This document shows, in pieces, positions 1-5,618 of a stretch of DNA of 5,756 nt. The position numbers and the translations under genes were made by a program. The stretch is from the NCBI GenBank assembly GCA_029864785.1, contig JAOTST010000119.1:1-5756 (forward strand). Reading direction: 5' to 3'. The notes below the pieces were generated by a model. It saw only the letters and a program-made list of their open reading frames with translations. It made no database searches and was not told the DNA's origin. Source of the stretch: Chromatiales bacterium. GTDB lineage: Bacteria > Pseudomonadota > Gammaproteobacteria > Thiohalomonadales > Thiohalomonadaceae. The first letter of the stretch is position 1, and the number at the start of each line of letters is the position of its first letter.

Positions 1-237
1 ATTGTGGTGGTGCAATTTGCCGGTAAAAAAGCGGGCTTTGTGGTCGACGAGCTACTCGGCGAACACCAGACGGTTATCAAACCCTTGGGACAGGTGTTCC
101 AAAATCTCAAAGGGATCAGCGGAGCCACTATTTTAGGGAGTGGTGAGGTGGCGATGATTGTTGATATTCCTGAGATGATTAAACGTGTGGAACATTCGGG
201 GAAGCAGCATCAGGTTGCCGCGCATGCGGTTCACTAG
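1..237 (+). CDS. cheA: Chemotaxis histidine kinase CheA, C-terminal end (P5 regulatory domain), 5' truncated
   Basis: This is the last 78 codons of a CheA kinase; the gene begins before the window and is open from base 1 to the TAG at 235-237. CheA is the cytoplasmic histidine kinase of chemoreceptor arrays that phosphorylates CheY and CheB. The visible part matches the second half of the CheW-like P5 domain, which binds CheW and receptor tips: it has the runs FVVDELLGEHQTVIKPLG, then ISGATILGSGEVAMIVDI, both close to what I recall of the E. coli CheA end. After P5 comes a short His-rich tail (KQHQVAAHAVH), which looks unstructured. The His-kinase, dimerisation and phosphotransfer domains lie upstream and cannot be judged. 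The gene for CheW follows 39 nt downstream in the same reading frame. The internal GTG codons near base 4 are not starts. Confidence 0.95.
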   Translation: MVVVQFAGKKAGFVVDELLGEHQTVIKPLGQVFQNLKGISGATILGSGEVAMIVDIPEMIKRVEHSGKQHQVAAHAVH

Positions 238-238
238 C

Positions 239-280
239 AGAAGGCACAAACTAATGAGTTGCAGGAGTTACAGCGTATGA
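239..280 (+). promoter_or_regulatory. cheA-cheW1 junction: SD plus 8-codon mini-ORF that overlaps the cheW1 start
   Basis: A good Shine-Dalgarno (AGAAGG, 239-244) lies 9 nt before an ATG at 254-256. That ATG opens only 8 codons (MSCRSYSV) and ends in TGA at 278-280, which overlaps the cheW1 ATG at 277-279 as ATGA. This geometry is typical of translational coupling. The mini-ORF runs through the cheW1 Shine-Dalgarno. The sequence is seen directly; a coupling role is inference, and it may be chance. Confidence 0.4.
263..267 (+). promoter_or_regulatory. Shine-Dalgarno that sets the cheW1 start
   Basis: AGGAG lies 9 nt before ATG 277-279. It favours this start over the in-frame TTG at 259, for which the nearest upstream SD (AGAAGG, 239-244) is 14 nt away. 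Confidence 0.75.
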
Positions 281-795
281 ATGATGCAGCATTAAAAGTG
301 GAAGAGGAGGCCGTTGATGAAAATGTTCAGCAATACCTCACTTTCTTGCTGGGTGGAAAAACCTATGGACTTCAGATCCTCAACATCAAAGAGATTATTG
401 AGTATGGAGAAATTACTGAAGTGCCGATGACCCCGGATTTTATTTCAGGGGTCATTAATCTGAGAGGTAGTGTGGTACCTGTGATTGATTTGAGCCAACG
501 CTTTTCAGGGGACGTTACAGAGATCACAAAGCGCACGAGCATTATTATTCTTGAAGTAAAAAATGAGGATTTGAGTATAGAGATTGGGGTTACCGTCGAT
601 ATGGTGAACGATGTGTTAGATATTCATCCTGAAGAGGTTGAGCCAGCGCCCAAACTTGGAAACCAGATTCAAACCAGCTTTATTAGTGGCATGGCCAAGG
701 TCGATAGCAAACTTCTGATCTTGCTCGATATTGAAAATGTTTTGTCCATTGATGAACTGTCGATGGTCGGCAGTATTCAGAGTAGCGCAGAGTAG
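277..795 (+). CDS. cheW: Chemotaxis coupling protein CheW (copy 1)
   Basis: A 172-residue cytoplasmic adaptor that links chemoreceptor tips to the CheA P5 domain. It is a single CheW domain after an acidic N-terminal extension of about 16 residues (KVEEEAVDENV). Family marks in order are: QYLTFLLGGKTYGL (19-32); ILNIKEII (34-41); VPMTPDFISGVINLRGSVVP with the conserved NLRG arginine at about 63; the GVTVDMVNDVLDI strand; and the FISGMAKVDSKLLILLDIE end. The length fits the usual CheW size of about 150-170 residues. The ATG at 277 is chosen because AGGAG sits 9 nt upstream; a TTG six codons earlier (259) is possible but has no well-spaced SD. It lies 39 nt after cheA and 63 nt before the receptor gene. 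It is about 63% identical, over about 147 aligned residues counted by eye, to the second CheW at 2487-2999, so the two are paralogs. Confidence 0.95.
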   Translation: MNDAALKVEEEAVDENVQQYLTFLLGGKTYGLQILNIKEIIEYGEITEVPMTPDFISGVINLRGSVVPVIDLSQRFSGDVTEITKRTSIIILEVKNEDLSIEIGVTVDMVNDVLDIHPEEVEPAPKLGNQIQTSFISGMAKVDSKLLILLDIENVLSIDELSMVGSIQSSAE

Positions 796-858
796 CCAGT
801 TTAATTACTGATGGTAGTAAAGCATAAACATAAATAATAAAAGTTAGGACATGGAGAT

Positions 859-2466
859 ATGAAAAAGTTAAATGTAAAACAGAGCATTATTGCGATTACT
901 GTTGCGCTAATATTAATAATTATGTTGCAACTGGTACTTTCATGGCAACAGGTTCAGTCAGTCCATGAGGAGATTAGAGCTTTTGCAGAGGTTGAAAATC
1001 CTGTGCAAGTGAAGGCAAAAGACATTCAGTTCTCTGTGGCTCAGGTACAGCAGTGGTTGACAGATATCAGCGCGACCCGGGGACAGGATGGCCTTAATGA
1101 TGGCTTTGATCAGGCAGAGACGTTTGCAGCTAAGTTTCGCCAGGAACTGAAAGATATCAGCAAGCTGGACATTCACAATACCGCTGCATTTGAAGAACTT
1201 GGTAAAGCCTTTGAAACCTACTATTCCGTCGGCAAGGATATGGCGGAGACCTACGTTGAAGAAGGTCCTGCCGGGGGCAATAAAAAGATGGCCGGTTTTG
1301 ATGAAGCTGCAGGAGATATTATCGGTCAGTTGGAGCCGATTCTTGCCGACTCAAACAACGCGGTAAAAGAGGCATTGGAAAAGCAGAATGGGGAGATCGA
1401 AAATTTAAAATTGATTATGCTGCTCTCGTCAGGATTTCTTGGTTTAGTTACGGTTGTTTTCGTACTACTCCAAAGAAGTATTCTCAAACAGCTTGGAGCT
1501 GAGCCTGCGATGGTCTCAACCATTGCAGAAAACATTTCCAATGGTCGATTGGATATCAATATTGAAACGGGCAGTAATACACCGTCGGGTATTTTTGCTG
1601 CGATGGTCTCCATGCGTGAAAAACTTATCTTGGTTGTCGAGCAGATTCAAAGTAATTCAGAACAGATCTCTTCGGCATCAACGCAGGTGAGTGATACAGC
1701 TAATTCACTGAGTGAGGCTGCCAGTGAGCAGGCGGCTAGCGTGGAAGAGACCAGTGCCTCTGTAGAAGAGATGGGAGCATCGATTAGTCAAAATAGCGAA
1801 AATGCATTAACGACAGATAAAATTGCTGGTGAATCGGCCTCTGCTGCTGAGGAGGGTGGGGAAGCTGTCGATGGGACGGTCAATGCGATGATGCAAATTG
1901 CCGAGAAGATCAGCATCATTGAAGATATTGCTTATCAGACGAATATGTTGGCACTGAATGCTGCGATTGAGGCTGCTCGTGCAGGTGAACATGGTAAAGG
2001 TTTTGCTGTAGTAGCAGCAGAGGTTAGGAAGTTAGCGGAGCGTAGTCAGGTAGCAGCTTCCGAGATTAGCTCTTTAACAGGGGAGAGTGTCAAGGTTGCG
2101 GAGAAAGCAGGAAAACTGTTAGAGAAAATGGTTCCCGACATTACCAAGACTGCCGAACTGGTGCAGGAAATCACGGCCGCATCTGAGGAGCAGTCGAGCG
2201 GTGTTGGACAGATAAACAGTGCGATGCAGCAACTCGATAAAGTCACTCAGCAGAATGCGGCCGGCTCTGAAGAGCTTGCTGCGACGGCAGAAGAGATGCA
2301 GGCACAGTCAGAGAATTTGCAGCAGGTGATCAGTTTTTTCCGTCTGGCTACAAATTCATCGGCATCGGGTGCACCAGCCCGCCCAGCACCCAAAGCACAG
2401 GCATCTCCAACGGCTTCTGTAGTCGTTGATGCAGGTGTTGATGAGTCGAAATTCGAACGCTTCTGA
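859..2466 (+). CDS. Methyl-accepting chemotaxis protein, two-TM, with periplasmic helical sensor and C-terminal CheR tether motif
   Basis: A 535-residue inner-membrane chemoreceptor. Residues 8-28 form TM1 and about 184-205 form TM2. Between them is a periplasmic sensor of about 155 residues, predicted helical, with the motif [14 protein letters not shown] (62-75) and a DEAA segment; I have seen this type in MCPs of several proteobacteria, but its ligand is unknown to me. A degenerate HAMP follows (about 206-258, [21 protein letters not shown]). The signalling domain spans about 259-500, and its hairpin tip ([19 protein letters not shown], then [20 protein letters not shown]) is highly conserved. 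By eye the arm lengths suit the 36-heptad class. Four Glu pairs fit the methylation consensus: 296/297, 303/304, 443/444 and 471/472. An Ala/Pro/Ser linker (about 497-525) ends in KFERF, which resembles the CheR-binding pentapeptide. The start ATG has AGGA 9 nt upstream (846-849). It sits between two cheW genes, so it is probably a main client of this operon. Confidence 0.95.
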   Translation: MKKLNVKQSIIAITVALILIIMLQLVLSWQQVQSVHEEIRAFAEVENPVQVKAKDIQFSVAQVQQWLTDISATRGQDGLNDGFDQAETFAAKFRQELKDISKLDIHNTAAFEELGKAFETYYSVGKDMAETYVEEGPAGGNKKMAGFDEAAGDIIGQLEPILADSNNAVKEALEKQNGEIENLKLIMLLSSGFLGLVTVVFVLLQRSILKQLGAEPAMVSTIAENISNGRLDINIETGSNTPSGIFAAMVSMREKLILVVEQIQSNSEQISSASTQVSDTANSLSEAASEQAASVEETSASVEEMGASISQNSENALTTDKIAGESASAAEEGGEAVDGTVNAMMQIAEKISIIEDIAYQTNMLALNAAIEAARAGEHGKGFAVVAAEVRKLAERSQVAASEISSLTGESVKVAEKAGKLLEKMVPDITKTAELVQEITAASEEQSSGVGQINSAMQQLDKVTQQNAAGSEELAATAEEMQAQSENLQQVISFFRLATNSSASGAPARPAPKAQASPTASVVVDAGVDESKFERF

Positions 2467-2473
2467 ATACAGA

Positions 2474-2479
2474 AGAAGG
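2474..2479 (+). promoter_or_regulatory. Shine-Dalgarno that sets the cheW2 start
   Basis: AGAAGG lies 7 nt before ATG 2487-2489 but only 1 nt before the in-frame GTG 2481-2483. This favours the ATG as the start. Confidence 0.75.
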
Positions 2480-2486
2480 CGTGACA

Positions 2487-2999
2487 ATGAAAGAACAGAT
2501 ATTACAAAAAGATCAAACTACGAGCGACAATGCTGCCCAGTTTTTGACATTTGTACTGAACGGTGAAATTTACGGCATCAATATACTCAACATTAAAGAA
2601 ATTATTGATTATGGAAACGTGACCAGAGTTCCAATGATGTCTGAATTTATTGCCGGGGTGATTAATCTTCGAGGCAGTGTCGTGCCCGTTGTTGATCTGG
2701 CGCTGCGTTTCTCTCAGAAACCTGCGGAGCGAACTAAACGCACGAGTATAGTCATTTTAGAAGTGGAATATGAAGAGGAAAAGCTCGAAATTGGCGTTAC
2801 AGTTGATGTGGTTAACGAGGTGCTCGATATCCTATCAAGCGAAATAGAGCCGGCTCCATCATTTGGCACAAAGATTCGCACCAATTTCATTAGCGGCATG
2901 GGTAAAGTTGGCGATCAATTGTTAGTACTTTTAGCGATTGAAGAGGTGCTTTCAGTTGCAGAGCTTTCCTTGATAGATAATTTAGTTGCTACGAGTTAA
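2487..2999 (+). CDS. cheW: Chemotaxis coupling protein CheW (copy 2)
   Basis: A second CheW adaptor, 170 residues from ATG 2487; a GTG two codons earlier (2481) is too close to the Shine-Dalgarno. It is a single CheW domain with the same landmarks as copy 1: QFLTFVLNGEIYGI (18-31), ILNIKEII (33-40), GVINLRGSVVPVVDL with the NLRG arginine near 62, GVTVDVVNEVLDI and FISGMGKVGDQLLVLLAIE. The aligned part has the same length as copy 1 with no gap. Identity is about 63%, and most synonymous sites differ, so this is an old, kept duplication and not a recent one. Differences cluster at the N-terminus, in the loop after RFS (QKPAER against GDVTEI), and at the acidic ILEVEYEEEKLEIG turn. It starts 20 nt after the receptor gene and ends 71 nt before cheR. 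Both copies keep the key coupling residues, so neither looks decayed. Confidence 0.95.
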   Translation: MKEQILQKDQTTSDNAAQFLTFVLNGEIYGINILNIKEIIDYGNVTRVPMMSEFIAGVINLRGSVVPVVDLALRFSQKPAERTKRTSIVILEVEYEEEKLEIGVTVDVVNEVLDILSSEIEPAPSFGTKIRTNFISGMGKVGDQLLVLLAIEEVLSVAELSLIDNLVATS

Positions 3000-3032
3000 A
3001 CGGATGTGCTCGATGTTTTATTACTCTTTAGT

Positions 3033-3058
3033 GAGCGCATCATGGGATAGATGCTCTC
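3033..3058 (+). promoter_or_regulatory. Imperfect stem-loop in the cheW2-cheR gap, just before the cheR start
   Basis: GAGCGCATC (3033-3041) can pair with GATGCTCTC (3050-3058), giving 8 pairs with one C/T mismatch around an 8-nt loop. The stem ends 12 nt before the cheR ATG. No T-run follows, so it is not a typical rho-independent terminator. An RNA stability or translation role is inference. Confidence 0.35.
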
Positions 3059-3070
3059 TGAACCTTTCTA

Positions 3071-3877
3071 ATGCTTCAATTTAAAATTACAGACAGTGAA
3101 TTCAAATTAATCAGAGATTTTATCTATGATCATGCCGGGATTAATCTCAGTGATGAGAAAAAGACACTGGTTACATCACGCTTAAGTAAGCGACTTCGTC
3201 ACTATTCGTTGAATAGTTTTAAAGAATATTTTGATCTAATGATAGCCTCTCCTAAAGATGGTGAGCAGCAGGTTGCGGTAGATTTACTCACGACAAATGA
3301 AACTTATTTTTTTAGAGAGCCCAAGCACTTTGCCTTTTTGGAGAAAGAAGTGCTACCCAATTGGAAGGGTAGGGGGCCTCTTAGAGTGTGGAGTGCCGCT
3401 TCATCTACAGGGGAAGAGGCCTATAGTATTGCGATGCTTCTGGATGATATGTTGGGTAATCGGCCGTGGGAAATTTTTGGTTCAGATATCAGTAGCCGTG
3501 TGCTTAAATCGGCTCAACAAGGGCACTATATTCAAAATAGAATTGATGGAATACCTAAAGAGTATCTTCGCAAATATTGTCTTAAAGGTACTGGAGATCA
3601 TGAGGGTACGTTGCTTATTGATAGCAGCTTGAGGAAAAAAGTTAGATTTGCTCCGGTTAATTTAAAGAGGCCTCTAGGAAATGTCGGAGAATTCGATATT
3701 ATTTTTCTGCGTAATGTTTTGATCTATTTCGATATAGAGACAAAGAGACAGATCATTAGGCAGTTGGTTGAAAAAATGCATCCAGATGGTTATCTATTCA
3801 TTGGACATTCAGAGTCACTAAAAGGAATTCATGATGGTTTAGAGACTGTTATGCCAACGGTTTATCAGAAAATTTAA
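3071..3877 (+). CDS. cheR: Chemotaxis protein methyltransferase CheR
   Basis: A 268-residue cytoplasmic enzyme that transfers methyl groups from S-adenosylmethionine to receptor glutamates. The N-terminal helical domain (about 1-75) recognises the methylation helices. The core then shows TTNETYFFRE (74-83), the SAM-binding loop WSAASSTGEEAYSIAM (107-122), the acidic FGSDIS (136-141), and FLRNVLIYFD (212-221). The C-terminal GYLFIGHSES (240-249) is also typical. The inserted beta-subdomain (about 152-195) carries LKGTGDHEG, close to the RGTGPHEG loop I recall in E. coli CheR, which binds the receptor pentapeptide; this fits the KFERF end of the neighbouring MCP. The ATG at 3071 is the only plausible start, since an in-frame TGA lies at 3059-3061, but I see no Shine-Dalgarno ahead of it (GAACCTTTCTA). 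A stem-loop lies just upstream. Codon use is more AT-rich than in cheA, with many AGA/AGG and TTA codons. Confidence 0.96.
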   Translation: MLQFKITDSEFKLIRDFIYDHAGINLSDEKKTLVTSRLSKRLRHYSLNSFKEYFDLMIASPKDGEQQVAVDLLTTNETYFFREPKHFAFLEKEVLPNWKGRGPLRVWSAASSTGEEAYSIAMLLDDMLGNRPWEIFGSDISSRVLKSAQQGHYIQNRIDGIPKEYLRKYCLKGTGDHEGTLLIDSSLRKKVRFAPVNLKRPLGNVGEFDIIFLRNVLIYFDIETKRQIIRQLVEKMHPDGYLFIGHSESLKGIHDGLETVMPTVYQKI

Positions 3878-3891
3878 TCTAAAAATTCACC

Positions 3892-4434
3892 GTGCGATTT
3901 ATTCCTACAACAAAAGAGGGTGAGGCTTATGGAGATATCACTAGCCGATTTCTCAATCCTGGAGAGTTCTTCTTCTGTGAATCTAATTGTCAAATTCACA
4001 CACTTTTAGGTTCTTGTATTTCCATTACGCTTTGGCACCCTACGCTTCAAATTGGTGGGATGTGTCATTTTGTTCTCCCTGGAAGGAGAGCTCTGAACAG
4101 TGTTATTCACAACGGTTCAAAAGAACTTGATGGCCGTTATTCTGATGGAGCGATGGCTCTATTTGAGCGAGCGGCAACTAAACGAAGAACAAATTTAAAT
4201 GAGTACGAAGCCAAAATATTTGGTGGGAGCAATATGCTGACAAGCTCTACATTAAAAGAAGATGAGCTGATCGGCACTAAAAATACTGAGGCGGCCTTAA
4301 AGCACTTAACCGAAAGAAATATTTCTTTACTGGTTGCCCATGTTGGGGAAACGGGACACAGACGTATAGCCTTTGATGTTGAAACGGGCGACGTTTGGGT
4401 CAAACATGAACCATTGCAAAAGAATATCTTTTAG
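3892..4434 (+). CDS. cheD: Chemoreceptor glutamine deamidase CheD
   Basis: A 180-residue CheD, which hydrolyses selected receptor glutamine side chains to glutamate and so creates methylation sites. The catalytic core is visible: HTLLGSCISITLWHP (36-50) with the nucleophile Cys42, followed by IGGMCHFVLPGR (54-65) with His59. Thr37 is the likely third active-site residue. Further family marks are YSDGAMALF (83-91), the AKIFGGSNML stretch (107-116), and VAHVGETGHRRIAFDVETGDV (148-168). The length is at the usual upper end for gammaproteobacterial-type CheD. The start is GTG 3892: an in-frame TAA at 3880-3882 rules out any longer form and no other start codon is nearby. No Shine-Dalgarno is seen, and cheR stops 14 nt upstream, so translation may depend on ribosomes finishing cheR (inference). 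cheB follows after 33 nt. Confidence 0.94.
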   Translation: MRFIPTTKEGEAYGDITSRFLNPGEFFFCESNCQIHTLLGSCISITLWHPTLQIGGMCHFVLPGRRALNSVIHNGSKELDGRYSDGAMALFERAATKRRTNLNEYEAKIFGGSNMLTSSTLKEDELIGTKNTEAALKHLTERNISLLVAHVGETGHRRIAFDVETGDVWVKHEPLQKNIF

Positions 4435-4467
4435 CAATTTCGATACAGAATTTTTAGGATACCCCGC

Positions 4468-5538
4468 ATGGCAAAGATCAGAGTTTTTTTAGTTGATGAC
4501 TCAGCAGTTGTTAGAAAAGTCCTCACAGAGATGTTAGAGGGTGCAGCAGGAATAGAGGTGATTGGTGCAGCACAAGATCCACTGTTTGCACTTCCTCGAA
4601 TGGAAAAAGATTGGCCAGATGTCATTATTTTAGATGTTGAAATGCCACGCATGGATGGCGTTACATTCCTTAAAAAAATTATGGCAGAACACCCGACACC
4701 GGTCATTATGTGTTCCACACTAACAGTAGAGGGTTCGAAGACATCGTTAGAGGCATTACGGGTTGGAGCAATCGATGTGATTGCCAAGCCTACGGCAAAT
4801 CTTAAAACGTCACTTCCTGAAGCCTCACATGAATTGGTTACGGCTATTCGTGTGGCAGCTAAGGCCAATATGGCGGGGGTTAAACCTAAGCCAATTGCGC
4901 CTATCCCCAAGGTTGCCGCAAAGCTGACAGCAGACGCTATGTTAAGCAAAGGAATCACACGTAATACCAAAAAGACTGGGTCAATGATTGCCATTGGTGC
5001 TTCGACCGGAGGAACTCAGGCGCTAGAGGCAGTATTGACTGCGCTACCGGCAAATATGCCTCCCATTCTTATTGTGCAGCATATGCCAGAAAAATTTACT
5101 GCTACATTTGCCAATCGTTTAAATGAGTTATGCAGGGTAGAGGTTAAAGAGGCTGAGGATAATGATCCCCTACTTCCCGGCAGAGTTCTGATTGCTCGTG
5201 GGGGGCAACATATGATGCTTCAGACCACGCAGTTTGGTGCATCCGTTCAGGTTAAGGATGGCCCTCTAGTGAGTCGGCATAAGCCCTCTGTCGATGTACT
5301 ATTCCGATCTGTAGCAAAATATGCGGGCAGTAATGCCCTAGGAATAATTTTGACGGGCATGGGCGATGATGGAGCAAAGGGAATGAAAGAGATGCACGAT
5401 GTGGGTGCAGAAACCATTGCTCAAAATGAGGCGACGTGTGTGGTTTATGGCATGCCGCAAGAGGCCGTTAAGTTAGGAGCAATTGATCACATCTTGCCAT
5501 TAAATAAGATTCCCGAGATGATTGTTGCGCATAAATAG
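4468..5538 (+). CDS. cheB: Protein-glutamate methylesterase/glutamine deamidase CheB
   Basis: A 356-residue two-domain response regulator. The receiver (about 1-130) has the acidic pair Asp10/Asp11 (LVDDS), the phospho-acceptor Asp56 (ILDVEMPRMDG), the switch residue Ser83/Thr84 and Lys107 (AKP). A linker rich in Lys, Pro and Ala (about 131-170) follows. The C-terminal esterase domain carries the expected triad: Ser179 in IGASTGG, His205 in VQHMP and Asp301 in TGMGDDGA. When CheA phosphorylates it, CheB removes methyl groups from receptor glutamates and deamidates some glutamines, closing the adaptation loop opposite CheR. All key residues are present. The ATG start has AGGA 8 nt upstream (4456-4459), clearly stronger than the sites for cheR and cheD. 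It is the last che gene in view; 80 nt of AT-rich sequence follow before the next reading frame. Confidence 0.97.
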   Translation: MAKIRVFLVDDSAVVRKVLTEMLEGAAGIEVIGAAQDPLFALPRMEKDWPDVIILDVEMPRMDGVTFLKKIMAEHPTPVIMCSTLTVEGSKTSLEALRVGAIDVIAKPTANLKTSLPEASHELVTAIRVAAKANMAGVKPKPIAPIPKVAAKLTADAMLSKGITRNTKKTGSMIAIGASTGGTQALEAVLTALPANMPPILIVQHMPEKFTATFANRLNELCRVEVKEAEDNDPLLPGRVLIARGGQHMMLQTTQFGASVQVKDGPLVSRHKPSVDVLFRSVAKYAGSNALGIILTGMGDDGAKGMKEMHDVGAETIAQNEATCVVYGMPQEAVKLGAIDHILPLNKIPEMIVAHK

Positions 5539-5618
5539 CTGTATTGGTCTCATTAAAAAGAGTCAAATTTAATATTTTATCTATTAGAAGAAAATAAATA
5601 TTTCATAAGGATTAACTG

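Noticed and set aside
259..279. TTG 259 as an earlier start for cheW1
   Set aside because: The nearest upstream Shine-Dalgarno is 14 nt away, while ATG 277 has AGGAG at 9 nt and removes only non-domain residues.
796..858. Internal promoter in the AT-rich cheW1-mcp gap
   Set aside because: TTACTG and CATAAA at 18 nt are a poor match to sigma-70 boxes, and no sigma-28 pattern is present; AT-rich bases alone do not support a promoter.
1326..1613. - strand frame of 95 codons over the MCP TM2/HAMP region
   Set aside because: Antisense shadow of a confident gene, with no supporting features.
2986..3020. Possible promoter at the end of cheW2 (TTGCTA)
   Set aside because: No acceptable -10 box is found 16-18 nt downstream.
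3297..3632. 111-codon + strand frame inside cheR
   Set aside because: It overlaps the SAM-binding core of cheR in another frame and resembles no known protein; a shadow frame.
4431..4994. 187-codon open frame on the - strand over cheD end and cheB
   Set aside because: It lies antisense to the cheB receiver domain, whose + strand protein has all expected active residues; the antisense protein has no recognisable motif and no good ribosome site was seen.
5563..5602. Sigma-28-like TCAAATTT and an AT-only inverted repeat (AATATTT/AAATATT) after cheB
   Set aside because: The expected GCCGATAA partner is absent at the right distance, and a 7-bp A/T stem with an 18-nt loop is expected by chance in such AT-rich sequence.
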